This document shows positions 22,364-31,239 of a stretch of DNA of 33,250 nt, one piece after another (position 1 is the first letter of the stretch; every line of letters begins with the position of its first letter). This DNA is from an uncultured Acidimicrobiaceae bacterium. GTDB taxonomy: Bacteria > Actinomycetota > Acidimicrobiia > Acidimicrobiales > Aldehydirespiratoraceae. The notes under the pieces are model-generated. The model was not told the DNA's origin, searched no databases, and worked only from the letters and a program-made list of their open reading frames with translations. The DNA lies in NCBI GenBank assembly GCA_913041415.1, contig CAJWHS010000023.1, positions 1 to 33,250 on the forward strand. Direction: 5' to 3'. A program made the translations under genes and the position numbers.

Positions 22364-22882
22364 TCAGCGGCGGTTGCCGAGGCCGCCAACCTTGTACTCG
22401 ACACGCTCTGCGGCCCACGGGATCGCACGAAGGCGCTCTTGAGGGATCGCCTTCCCCGATGCGACACAGACGCCGTACGTACCGGCCTTGATGCGGTCGA
22501 GTGCGGCGTCGATCTGCTCGACGGCTTGGCGCGCCTGGTTGGACAGCGCAAGGTCGCGCTCGCGCTCGACGGCGAGCGTGTCACCCTCGCCTGACTCTTC
22601 GTCGAACTGCACGTCGCCGGGCTCGCGGCCCTCGATCAGGGCCTCGGCCTCGGCCCGGTAGGTCTCCTCGGAGTGCAAGTACTTGGCCCGCTCCTCCTCG
22701 AGACGGACCTTCATATCGCCGATGAACTTCTTGCCAAACGGCGACTTGGCCTTCTTGACGGCTTTTTTGGCCGTCACCTTCTTCGCAGGCGCCTTCTTCG
22801 CTGCGGACTTCTTCGCAGGCGCCTTCTTCGCTGCGGACTTTTTGGTGGCGGACTTCTTGGCCGCCTTCTTCGCCGTCGCCAT
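22364..22882 (-). CDS. DksA/TraR-like protein with Lys/Ala-rich N-terminal tail
   Basis: MATAKKAAKKSATKKSAAKKAPAKKSAAKKAPAKKVTAKKAVKKAKSPFGKKFIGDMKVRLEEERAKYLHSEETYRAEAEAL...VEQIDAALDRIKAGTYGVCVASGKAIPQERLRAIPWAAERVEYKVGG; the GTYGxC...GKxIPxxRLxAxPxA pattern is DksA/TraR. Confidence 0.85.
   Translation of the reverse strand: MATAKKAAKKSATKKSAAKKAPAKKSAAKKAPAKKVTAKKAVKKAKSPFGKKFIGDMKVRLEEERAKYLHSEETYRAEAEALIEGREPGDVQFDEESGEGDTLAVERERDLALSNQARQAVEQIDAALDRIKAGTYGVCVASGKAIPQERLRAIPWAAERVEYKVGGLGNRR
22781..22840. repeat. Exact 30-bp tandem duplication (2 copies) within the Lys-rich tail
   Basis: cttcgcaggcgccttcttcgctgcggactt at 22781-22810 and again at 22811-22840. Confidence 0.95.
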
Positions 22883-22985
22883 TGCGCTCGTCCTCGTTTC
22901 GTCGCCGGTCCACGCCTTGAACCGGCTCAAGGCGGCGAATTGTAGGGCCGGAGCGGGCAATTACCGCGAATACCCCGAGGAACGG

Positions 22986-24251
22986 TCAGCGGCGGCGGTT
23001 GAACCAGGCCCGCCCACCGTCGTCCTCCCGGTCGTCGAAGAACGTCGCCAGAGCATCCTCGCCGAACTCGTCGGAACCCTCGCCGCTGGCAACGTCACGC
23101 AATTGCTCGAGAAAGGCATCACTGCTCGAATCCGGCTCAGGCTCGTCGAACAACGGGCGTTTGTCGCTCGACGACACCTCCTCAAGATCCGCAGACGTCA
23201 CCAGTAGTTCCTCAAGATCCGCAGACGTCACCAGTAGTGGCGGGGTATCGGCGGTGCAGGACTCAGTATCGTCCGACTCAGCCACGACCGGCTCGGCCGT
23301 GAGGTCGGACGCAGGCGCCTCATCAGCGACACGCAGCAAGGTGGGCTCAGCGTCAGGCATTGGGCTCGGAGCGAAGGTGAACACGTCCGCTTCGGCCACT
23401 TCGTCGGTCCGCTGCGGAGCGTCCTCAAGCAGCGGGTCATAGGTCGCCACCTGTTCCTCGTCGACCGACTCCGTCTCGGCAGCGCCATCCGAAGCAACTT
23501 CATCCGCAATGGCGACGACGCTGATGGCCTGGGTGATCTCCGACTCGGGAGCGGGCTCCGGCGCAGGGGCGCTCGAGTCAACCGCTTCGATAACGATGGG
23601 CTCAGCGATTTCGGCGACCGTGTCCTTGGGCGTCTCGAAATCGGCGGGGGCGACGACACCGCTCGTAGCGGACATTGCTGGGAAGCGGAACTGTTCAGGA
23701 TCGTCAAGCAAGTGCTGAAGCGCGGCGACGGATGCCCCAAGCACGTCGCGGGATTGCTCGAGATGCCGTTCGAGAATTGCGATGTCGTCGGTGAGGAACG
23801 CCCGATACCGCTGGAGTTCGGCGACTTCGGCGAGGACGAGTTCGCGTTCAGTGCGCACGCTCTCCTCAACGGCGGCCTCGGCTTCGGCAAGCATGCGACG
23901 ACGATCGGTTTCGGCTTCGGCGACGACAAGCGAGGCGTGGTCGTCGGCCTGGCGGCGGATCTCGGCTGCCTCGGCGTCGGCTTCTTCAATTGCAGCGTCA
24001 ACGGTGCGCTGCGCCAACAGCAGCATCTTGGTCAGGCCCCCCTCACTCGCTTCGACCGGATCGGCGCCGCTCGACCCGGCGACATTGGCCTCGGCAGACT
24101 CAACCCGACTCTGCAGTTCGGCAATCCGGCCCTGCGCAAGCGCAGCCGCCTTTGCTACTCGATCGATGTAGGCGTCGACCTCAGCAACGTCGTAGCCGCG
24201 GAAGCGCTCGTTGAACGCAATGTCTTGGAAGAGCGGAGAAAGATCATCCAT
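22986..24251 (-). CDS. DivIVA-domain coiled-coil protein (Wag31-like position in the division cluster)
   Basis: MDDLSPLFQDIAFNERFRGYDVAEVDAYIDRVAKAAALAQGRIAELQSRVE is a DivIVA N-terminus; coiled coil, then a long acidic/disordered C-terminus; located between sepF/yggT and rluD. Confidence 0.88.
   Translation of the reverse strand: MDDLSPLFQDIAFNERFRGYDVAEVDAYIDRVAKAAALAQGRIAELQSRVESAEANVAGSSGADPVEASEGGLTKMLLLAQRTVDAAIEEADAEAAEIRRQADDHASLVVAEAETDRRRMLAEAEAAVEESVRTERELVLAEVAELQRYRAFLTDDIAILERHLEQSRDVLGASVAALQHLLDDPEQFRFPAMSATSGVVAPADFETPKDTVAEIAEPIVIEAVDSSAPAPEPAPESEITQAISVVAIADEVASDGAAETESVDEEQVATYDPLLEDAPQRTDEVAEADVFTFAPSPMPDAEPTLLRVADEAPASDLTAEPVVAESDDTESCTADTPPLLVTSADLEELLVTSADLEEVSSSDKRPLFDEPEPDSSSDAFLEQLRDVASGEGSDEFGEDALATFFDDREDDGGRAWFNRRR
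23179..23238. repeat. Exact 30-bp tandem duplication (2 copies) in the disordered C-terminal region of the DivIVA-like protein
   Basis: tcctcaagatccgcagacgtcaccagtagt at 23179-23208 and 23209-23238; encodes repeated LLVTSADLEE. Confidence 0.95.
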
Positions 24252-24317
24252 GCGGCGCATCCTAGATTCCGTAACTCATCCGATGAGGGACCGCAGCGCG
24301 GTGTTCTGAGCCGAGAA

Positions 24318-24569
24318 TCAGCAGATGATGCCTCGCAGGACCTGCACGCCGATGATGACGATGATCGGTGACAAATCGAGGGCGACGGAGCCCAGCCGCA
24401 CGGCGGGGATCGCCCTGCGCAGTGGAGCCAGCACGGGGTCGGTGACCATGAACAAGAATCCCGCAACGGTCGCCATCGACCCATTCGGGTCGAGTGGGAA
24501 CCAGCTCAGGATAATCCGAGCGAAGATCGCGAGCAGGTACAGATCGAGAAGAAGACAGATGATGAGCAC
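24318..24569 (-). CDS. yggT: YggT-family membrane protein
   Basis: MLIICLLLDLYLLAIFARIILSWFPLDPNGSMATVAGFLFMVTDPVLAPLRRAIPAVRLGSVALDLSPIIVIIGVQVLRGII. Confidence 0.92.
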   Translation of the reverse strand: MLIICLLLDLYLLAIFARIILSWFPLDPNGSMATVAGFLFMVTDPVLAPLRRAIPAVRLGSVALDLSPIIVIIGVQVLRGIIC

Positions 24570-24575
24570 GATGGG

Positions 24576-25187
24576 TCACTCGAAGGCGCGGTGGGTGTCG
24601 GCGTCTGACACTTCGACATCGGCGGGCACCAGCAGGTACACCTGATCCGCAACCCGCTCCATGCCCCCACCGCGGGCATAACAGAGCCCACTTGCAAAGT
24701 CGACGATTCGGCGACGCAAGTCGCGATCGGCGTGCTGCAGATTGATGATCACTGCTTGGCCGGCCTTGAACCGGTCACCGATCAGTTGGGCGTCGTTGAA
24801 GGTCTCGGGGCTGACAGTGTGGGGGCTCGCCGCACGACTGTCGACAATGCGGACCGCCGGCGGTACCGGAGCGTTGGGGGCTGACGCCCCGACACTGAGG
24901 GCGGGACTCGGGGGAGCCGATTCGGGGCGGGACTCGCCCGGAACGACACGCACCGAGCCAGAGGGTTCAGAACGCAAAACGTTCGCAATCGGACGGACCG
25001 TCGCAATCTGAGGGCCAGGGGTGGGGTTGGCGACGGCCTTCACGGGGCGAGCGTCTTCCGACGCCGACGCGGCCTCAGCCCCGGAGCGGTCGGGACCGGC
25101 GTCGATGGGCGCGTACTCGTCGAACGAGTCGTATTCATCATCAGGACCCAGCCCGAGATAGATGAGCGTCTTCTTCAGCATGGACAC
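24576..25187 (-). CDS. sepF: Cell division protein SepF
   Basis: MSMLKKTLIYLGLGPDDEYDSFDEY...VSPETFNDAQLIGDRFKAGQAVIINLQHADRDLRRRIVDFASGLCYARGGGMERVADQVYLLVPADVEVS; AAGGAGG RBS upstream. Confidence 0.95.
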   Translation of the reverse strand: MSMLKKTLIYLGLGPDDEYDSFDEYAPIDAGPDRSGAEAASASEDARPVKAVANPTPGPQIATVRPIANVLRSEPSGSVRVVPGESRPESAPPSPALSVGASAPNAPVPPAVRIVDSRAASPHTVSPETFNDAQLIGDRFKAGQAVIINLQHADRDLRRRIVDFASGLCYARGGGMERVADQVYLLVPADVEVSDADTHRAFE

Positions 25188-25259
25188 GATTGCCCTCCTT
25201 GCGGAAAGGCTACTCCCGTCCCCGCCGTCGTCGGTGTCATCCCCACACCTGGCGGACGG

Positions 25260-25907
25260 TCACCCGAGTCGTTCGCCAAAGAGGTCGCGGCCGATTCGAA
25301 CCATCGTGGCGCCCTCGTCAACGGCGATCTCGAGATCGGCACTCATCCCCATCGAGCACTCGTCGAGACCGAGTCGATCAACGAGGCCTCGAAGCAAGGA
25401 AAAGCCCGGGCGAGCCGCCTCCGGCTCGGCGAGCAGTGCGACCCCCATCAGACCGATGACCTCGAGCCCGACGCCGGTGGCGTGCATGACAAGATCCTCG
25501 GTGGTGTCGGGGCCGCAGCCGCCCTTGTTCTCCTCACCGGAGATGTCGACCTGAATCATCACCTTGGCACCTGGCGCTCGCTTGGCGATCTCGGTGGCGA
25601 GCTCGGGCCGATCAACGGTTTGCCACACGTCGACATGCGAGGCAAGCTGCCTAACCTTGTTGCGCTGCAGCCGGCCGATGAAGTGCACCGTTGGCGTGGT
25701 GGTGATCTCGGTGAGCTTGGCAGCCGCCTCCTGGGCATAGTTCTCGCCGATATCGTCGAGCCCGGCTGCTACAGCGGCGTCGATGGCCGAAGGACCAAAG
25801 GTCTTGGTGACCGCCACGATGCGGACGTCGGCCCCGCCCGCCGTGTCGAGACGGGTCCGGACGGTTGCAGCCCGTTCGGCGACCACCGCCGGGTCGACCA
25901 AGGTCAT
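25260..25907 (-). CDS. yggS: YggS-family pyridoxal-phosphate-binding protein (PLP homeostasis)
   Basis: VRIVAVTKTFGPSAIDAAVAAGLDDIGENYAQEAAAKL...VHFIGRLQRNKVRQL...IQVDISGEENKGG...LSMGMSADLEIAVDEGATMVRIGRDLFG-type motifs. Start at MTLVDPAVV (25907), 4-bp overlap with pgeF. Confidence 0.93.
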   Translation of the reverse strand: MTLVDPAVVAERAATVRTRLDTAGGADVRIVAVTKTFGPSAIDAAVAAGLDDIGENYAQEAAAKLTEITTTPTVHFIGRLQRNKVRQLASHVDVWQTVDRPELATEIAKRAPGAKVMIQVDISGEENKGGCGPDTTEDLVMHATGVGLEVIGLMGVALLAEPEAARPGFSLLRGLVDRLGLDECSMGMSADLEIAVDEGATMVRIGRDLFGERLG

Positions 25908-26581
25908 GCCGCCACCAGCCGAGCCGCAGTGATTTGACGACCCACATCGCCGCGCACGCGATGGGAGAAAAAGCGCTCGTCTGCGGTGTCGAAACCGAGA
26001 TCGTCGACAACGTCGACACCCGCCTGGTGCAGGGCAAGCTTGGTTGCAGCAGCCATGTCGAGGGCGAGAGTACCGGCGACCGTCTCGCCGCGACATGTGC
26101 CGCCAACGGCGGTCTCAACCTGGGCGAGTTCATCGGCTCCGAACTCGTAGTGAGCCGGCCGGATGCACGGGCCGATAACCGCCTGGAGCCGGCCTGAGCC
26201 GATCATCCGCAAAGCCTCGACACTGCGGTCGACCACGCCTGCGACGAGACCTCGCCACCCGGCGTGTATCACCCCGACCGCGCGTTCGCCGACCACGACG
26301 ACCGGGACGCAATCAGCGGTCTGCACACACAGCACCGCTCCCAGCAGCCCGGTGACGGCGGCGTCGCCGTCGGTGCCGGCATACCCGCCGGGCGAGTCGA
26401 CGAGGGCGACGTCGGAGCCGTGGACCTGTCGCAGCCACGTCCATTCACCATCGAAGACACTTCGTCGACGCTCGGCGAATTTGTCGGCAAGCGCGTCGAT
26501 GCGAAAATCACCGTCATGCCGGTCGGTCAGGCAAATTTCGACCGCTGTGCCGGCGCCTGCGGGGAGTCGCCGGAAGCGCAT
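25904..26581 (-). CDS. pgeF: Polyphenol oxidoreductase laccase-domain protein (PgeF/YfiH)
   Basis: WLRQVHGSDVALVDSPGGYAGTDGDAAVTGLLGAVLCVQTADCVPVVVVGERAVGVIHAGWRGLVAGVV...IGPCIRPAHYEFGADEL. Confidence 0.93.
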   Translation of the reverse strand: MRFRRLPAGAGTAVEICLTDRHDGDFRIDALADKFAERRRSVFDGEWTWLRQVHGSDVALVDSPGGYAGTDGDAAVTGLLGAVLCVQTADCVPVVVVGERAVGVIHAGWRGLVAGVVDRSVEALRMIGSGRLQAVIGPCIRPAHYEFGADELAQVETAVGGTCRGETVAGTLALDMAAATKLALHQAGVDVVDDLGFDTADERFFSHRVRGDVGRQITAARLVAA

Positions 26582-26585
26582 CGAC

Positions 26586-27695
26586 CTACTTCAGGAACGA
26601 CGGGACGTCGAAGTCGGGATCGCCAAGATCAAGATCGCCTTCGTCGTCGGTGGCAAACACGTCGACGATCGGCACCTCGCCGGTGGGGTCACTGCGCTCG
26701 AGCATCGGCTCTCGGCCCGGAGCTTGCCCCGTACGAGCGATCGACTCCTCCCAGCGATCGAAGCCGGCAGCGATCACGGTGACACGGACGTCGTCGCCCA
26801 ACTCGTCGTCGATCACCGTGCCGAAGATGATGTTGGCGTCCGGGTGGGCAACACCGTGGATGATCTCAGCTGCCTCGTTGACTTCGAGCAGGCCGAGATC
26901 CGGACCGCCGCAGATATTGAGGAGAATGCCGCGGGCGTTCTCGATCGATGCCTCGAGCAGCGGACTCGAGATCGCAGCGCGGGCAGCGGCAATCGCACGG
27001 CCCTCACCGCTGCCGTGACCGATCCCCATGAGCGCCGAACCGGCGTCGACCATGACGGCGCGAACGTCGGCGAAGTCGGTGTTGATCAAGCCGGGCGTGG
27101 TGATGAGATCGGTGATGCCCTGCACACCCTGCAGGAGGATCTCATCGGCCATCTTAAAAGCGTTGAGCATCGACGTGTCGTTCGTCGAGATCGACAGCAG
27201 CCGATCGTTGGGGATGACGATGAGGGTGTCGACCTTTTCCTTGAGCTTCTGGATGCCCTGCTCGGCTTGGACGGAACGGCGACGACCTTCGAAGGCGAAC
27301 GGTCGGGTGACGACACCGATGGTGAGCGCACCCTGGCTCTTCGCGACCTCGGCGATCACCGGTGCGGCACCCGTGCCGGTGCCACCCCCCTTGCCAGCGG
27401 TGATGAACACCAGGTCGGCCCCGGTGAGCGACTCGCGGATCTCGTCGACGTGCTCCTCTGCGGCTTGGCGTCCGACCTCGGGGTCCGAACCCGCACCGAG
27501 CCCGCGCGTGAGGTCGCGACCGATGTCGAGCTTTTCGTCGGCGTCGCTCATGAGCAGCGCCTGGGCGTCGGTATTGGCAGCGATGAACCCGACGCCCTTC
27601 AACCCGGCGTCGATCATGCGGTTGACGGCGTTGACACCGCCGCCGCCGACACCGACGACCTTGATGACAGCCAGATAGTTCTGCGGATCAGACAT
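26586..27695 (-). CDS. ftsZ: Cell division GTPase FtsZ
   Basis: [42 protein letters not shown]...[24 protein letters not shown] (tubulin signature); C-terminus DFDVPSFLK. Confidence 0.98.
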   Translation of the reverse strand: MSDPQNYLAVIKVVGVGGGGVNAVNRMIDAGLKGVGFIAANTDAQALLMSDADEKLDIGRDLTRGLGAGSDPEVGRQAAEEHVDEIRESLTGADLVFITAGKGGGTGTGAAPVIAEVAKSQGALTIGVVTRPFAFEGRRRSVQAEQGIQKLKEKVDTLIVIPNDRLLSISTNDTSMLNAFKMADEILLQGVQGITDLITTPGLINTDFADVRAVMVDAGSALMGIGHGSGEGRAIAAARAAISSPLLEASIENARGILLNICGGPDLGLLEVNEAAEIIHGVAHPDANIIFGTVIDDELGDDVRVTVIAAGFDRWEESIARTGQAPGREPMLERSDPTGEVPIVDVFATDDEGDLDLGDPDFDVPSFLK

Positions 27696-27813
27696 CACGT
27701 TGGGATCCCCCGTGCGAGATCAAGTAGAGCACTGCCCGGGCACGCGACAGTGCGTGCCGGAGTGACGAGACCGTACACCCGAACCCCACGGATTTTGGGG
27801 ACGCCCACCCCGC

Positions 27814-28620
27814 CTAACCCGTAGGAGCAGTCGTAGCAGGCTCTGCGCACTGGGGGGAGCGCTTCAGGACGGGGTTCGCGCCGACCCGCACATCGATCTC
27901 ACAAATCCCTGCCAGATCGACCTGGTCGAGCACGGAGCGAACCGCCTCGTACTTGGTGTCGAGATCACGATCGTCGCCCATGATCGCGACGACACCGCCG
28001 ACCAGATCGAGCCTGAGCAGCGGTGTGCCGGCTCCTGCGGAGTCGATGTCGAACGTCTTGACCCACGGTGCGAGATCGAGCGGCATGGCGTCGATCAGTT
28101 CGAGTGCCGGGAGGGCAAGGGTCTGCACATCGCCGAGATCGCCGGCGGGCACGAGCGTGATGACGGGCAGGTCGCCGACGGCGGAGGTTTCCGAGCGGGC
28201 GATCGCAACCGCTTCAGCGTCGATGACGACCCCGCTGCCGTCATCGACGGGCAACAGAGCGACACCGATGCGGCGGGTGACCACGATCTCGACCGTGCCG
28301 GGCCACGCTCGGTCGACGGCAGCCGTCTGGACCCACGGCAGCGCGACAATCCCCTCGGCGGCGCCATCGAGGTCGAGATCGAGCATCGGCGTGCCGATGA
28401 CCAAGCCGGATGCCTCAGCAACCTGATCGGCCTCTGCGCCGAATGCCCCATCGATCTCAACGGTGTCGAGATCGAAGACGGCCGAGCGGCTCAGGGCATA
28501 CCCGCCACCCGCAAGGGCGACGACCACGACGATGCCCGCGAGCACGCGAAGACGCCGTCGTCCTTCGGCGCGACGGACGGAAATTCTCCGCTGCCTGAGC
28601 CGAGGATCGATCGATGTCAC
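27814..28620 (-). CDS. ftsQ: Cell division protein FtsQ (POTRA domain)
   Basis: Single TM (LRVLAGIVVVVALAGGGYAL), then VFDLDTVEIDGAFGAEADQVAEASGLVIGTPMLDLDLDGAAEGIVALPWVQTAAVDRAWPGTVEIVVTRRIGVAL; located between murB and ftsZ. Confidence 0.9.
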   Translation of the reverse strand: MTSIDPRLRQRRISVRRAEGRRRLRVLAGIVVVVALAGGGYALSRSAVFDLDTVEIDGAFGAEADQVAEASGLVIGTPMLDLDLDGAAEGIVALPWVQTAAVDRAWPGTVEIVVTRRIGVALLPVDDGSGVVIDAEAVAIARSETSAVGDLPVITLVPAGDLGDVQTLALPALELIDAMPLDLAPWVKTFDIDSAGAGTPLLRLDLVGGVVAIMGDDRDLDTKYEAVRSVLDQVDLAGICEIDVRVGANPVLKRSPQCAEPATTAPTG

Positions 28621-29558
28621 GACGACCAGGGCACCTCGTCGTCGGTGAAACCGACAAGATGGGTCTCGGGTTGCAGCACAACGCCATGGGCGTACTCGAC
28701 CAAGGTTTGGACCTCGATCATCACCTGGAGCACATCGGCCGCAGTGCCTCCCTCATCGGCCTGGATAAAGTTCGCATGCTTCACCGACACTTCTGCGGTG
28801 CCGACCCGAAGCCCCTTCCCTCCCGCAGTGTCGATCAGTCGGCCGGCACTCTCGCCGTCGGGATTGGTGAACACCGAACCCGCGTTCTGACCCCCGGGTT
28901 GGTTGTCGCGGCGCCACTGGACGATCTCGGCCATCTCGGCCTTGCCCTTTCGTTCATCACCCGGGCTGAGCGACAGCCGGCAACCGACGACGACTTCATC
29001 GGTGCGGAGTGCCGAGTGGCGATAGGACAGTTGGAGTTCCTCAGCGGGGACGATGCGCCGCTCCCCCGCTGCGAAGTCGACGACGTCGGCGTCGAGCAGT
29101 GCGTCCTTCATATCGGCGCCGTGGCCGCCAGCATTCATCCGAACAGCGCCGCCGATCGAACCCGGCACACCGACGGCCCACTCGAAGCCGGCGAGGCCGT
29201 ACCCGACCGTCGTTCGCGCGACGACCGGTAGTTTTGCCGCTGCGCCGGCGATCACGATCGTCTCATCGACCACGTTGATCGCCGCGTAGTCGCCGGCCAT
29301 GTGTATGACGAGGCCGTCGAACCCGCAATCGGCGACGAGCATGTTGCTGCCACGACCCAGCGTCATCACGGGAATGCCCGTGCCGGCAACGGCGGCGGCA
29401 ACTGCGCTCAGGGTCTCGTGATCGTCGACGACAACCATGGCGGCGGCGCGGCCGCCAACCCGATACGTCGTGAGTGCGCCCATCGGGACGTCGACCGCGA
29501 TCTTGTCGCCGACGTCGTCCATCAATCGTTCGATCACCGCAACGAGGACGGGGTTCAT
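28617..29558 (-). CDS. murB: UDP-N-acetylenolpyruvoylglucosamine reductase
   Basis: VPMGALTTYRVGGRAAAMVVVDD...TLGRGSNMLVADCGFDGLVIHM...GLAGFEWAVGVPGSIGGAVRMNAGGHGADMKD...AGSVFTNPDGESAGRLIDTAGGKGLRVGTAEVSVKHANFI. Confidence 0.96.
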   Translation of the reverse strand: MNPVLVAVIERLMDDVGDKIAVDVPMGALTTYRVGGRAAAMVVVDDHETLSAVAAAVAGTGIPVMTLGRGSNMLVADCGFDGLVIHMAGDYAAINVVDETIVIAGAAAKLPVVARTTVGYGLAGFEWAVGVPGSIGGAVRMNAGGHGADMKDALLDADVVDFAAGERRIVPAEELQLSYRHSALRTDEVVVGCRLSLSPGDERKGKAEMAEIVQWRRDNQPGGQNAGSVFTNPDGESAGRLIDTAGGKGLRVGTAEVSVKHANFIQADEGGTAADVLQVMIEVQTLVEYAHGVVLQPETHLVGFTDDEVPWSS

Positions 29559-30937
29559 GCCGCGCCCTTATGCTCGAGTCGTCCGATCACCTGACCCGGC
29601 AGGCCGGTCAGATCACCGGCGCCCAGCGTGAGGCAGAGATCACCGGGGCGTAACCGCTGGGCCAGCCATCCGGCGGCGTCGTCGAGACGCGGCATCCAGG
29701 CCACCGTGGACCACGGATGAGCGTCGAGCACGGCATCGACAATGAGCTTGCCGGTGATGCCGGGGCGCGGGGTCTCCCCCGAGGCATAGATGTCGGTGAC
29801 CACGAGAACGTCAGCACCGCCGAACCCGTGAGCGAAGTCCTGCCAGAGCGCCGCCGTTCGGCTGTAGCGATGCGGCTGGAATACGCACACGATGCGTTCC
29901 CATCCGCCGTCGGTGGCAGCTGCGAGCGCAGCCTCGACCTCGGTGGGCAGATGCGCGTAATCGTCAACGAAGGTCACCCCGTCGATCTCGCCTCGGAACT
30001 CGAAGCGCCGAGCGACACCGCCGAACCGGGCGAGTGCCATGGCAGCTGCGGCGGCCGAACCACCGGCGGCGATCGTCGCCACCAAGGCCGCCGCTGCGTT
30101 GCGGGCGTTGTGCATGCCCGGGGTCGGCAACTCGACGCGAGCCACCTCCACCCCATCGTGCCGGATGGTGAAGGCCACTGACGCTCGGTCCGTCTCCATG
30201 TCGACTATGCGGTAATCGGCGTGTTCGGCCGTGCCATAGGTAATGCCCGGCACTGCGCTCGCAATCTGCATCGCCCCGGGATCGTCTGCACAGTAGATCG
30301 GTGTGGTGGCGGCATCGGCGAACTGGACGAACGCCGCCATGAGTTGCTCGGGGTCGTTGTCATAGGTTTCGAGATGGTCGGGTTCGACGTTGGTGACGAT
30401 CGCGACCTCCGCACCGAGCGACAAGAACGTGCGGTCGGACTCGTCGCCTTCGATGATGAACCACTCCCCGTCAGCCCAGACGGCACCGGAGCCGATCTCG
30501 TTGACGTCGCCACCGATGATGAACGACGGATCGAGGTCGGCCTCCATCATCGCCATAGCGAGCATGGAACTCGTGGTGGTCTTACCGTGTGTGCCGGCGA
30601 CGACGATCGAGCGACGCTCGGCCGAGATCGCCGGGAGGATGTCACTGCGGCGCAGCACCGGGATCTGGCGCTCGTTCGCGGCGCGAACTTCGGGGTTGTG
30701 CTCAGGGATCGCCGTGCTGATCGCCACGAGATCGGCGGCGCCGACGTTGGCGGCGGCGTGACCGACGTGGATCTCCATGCCGGCGACCCGTAGTCGTTCG
30801 GCGACCGGACCATCCTTCAGATCGCTGCCGGTGACGGTGTGCCCCATGCGGTGGAGCACGTCGGCGATCGCGCCCATGCCTGCGCCACCGGCGCCGACAA
30901 GGTGGATGTGGTGGGCTTCGCTCAGGTCCGGGGTCAT
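29555..30937 (-). CDS. murC: UDP-N-acetylmuramate--L-alanine ligase
   Basis: HIHLVGAGGAGMGAIADVLHRMGHTVTGSDLKDG...VVAGTHGKTTTSSMLAMAMMEA...FVDDYAHLPTEVEAALAAA...VFQPHRYSRTAAL. Confidence 0.97.
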   Translation of the reverse strand: MTPDLSEAHHIHLVGAGGAGMGAIADVLHRMGHTVTGSDLKDGPVAERLRVAGMEIHVGHAAANVGAADLVAISTAIPEHNPEVRAANERQIPVLRRSDILPAISAERRSIVVAGTHGKTTTSSMLAMAMMEADLDPSFIIGGDVNEIGSGAVWADGEWFIIEGDESDRTFLSLGAEVAIVTNVEPDHLETYDNDPEQLMAAFVQFADAATTPIYCADDPGAMQIASAVPGITYGTAEHADYRIVDMETDRASVAFTIRHDGVEVARVELPTPGMHNARNAAAALVATIAAGGSAAAAAMALARFGGVARRFEFRGEIDGVTFVDDYAHLPTEVEAALAAATDGGWERIVCVFQPHRYSRTAALWQDFAHGFGGADVLVVTDIYASGETPRPGITGKLIVDAVLDAHPWSTVAWMPRLDDAAGWLAQRLRPGDLCLTLGAGDLTGLPGQVIGRLEHKGAA

Positions 30938-31239
30938 CGTGGTGTTCCCTCCGGGGAGGCGGAGTTGGGGCGAGGTCGCGACGCATGCTGCTCGAGAAGA
31001 TCGACAACCGCTACCGCCGCGTCGGGACGGGCCACCGACGAGGCCGCCGCCGCCATCGACGCCAGCCGATCGGGGTCGTCCACCAGGCGGTCGACCTCTG
31101 CGGCGAACCGGTCGGCGTCGAGTTCACCGTCGACAACAAGCACCGCAGCACCTGCGTCGACGAGCGCGCGCGCGTTGGCGGTCTGATGATCGCCGGGTGC
31201 ACCCGGCAGGGGGACGAGCACGCTGGGCAGTCCAGCGAC
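30934..31239 (-). pseudogene. murG: MurG C-terminal portion only (UDP-GlcNAc transferase), 5' part missing at a chimeric junction
   Basis: VAGLPSVLVPLPGAPGDHQTANARALVDAGAAVLVVDGELDADRFAAEVDRLVDDPDRLASMAAAASSVARPDAAVAVVDLLEQH is the MurG C-terminal UDP-GlcNAc-binding region. Upstream sequence switches to alanine racemase in another frame. 4-bp overlap with murC. Confidence 0.85.

Noticed and set aside
22750-22870. Repetitive cttcttcg tract considered as a CRISPR-like or microsatellite array
   Set aside because: The periodicity is explained by Lys/Ala codons of the DksA-like tail; there are no spacer-repeat units.
26163-27824. 553-aa plus-strand ORF opposite pgeF and ftsZ
   Set aside because: Fully antisense to two clearly conserved genes; long antisense frames are expected in high-GC DNA. 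The translation shows no recognisable domain.
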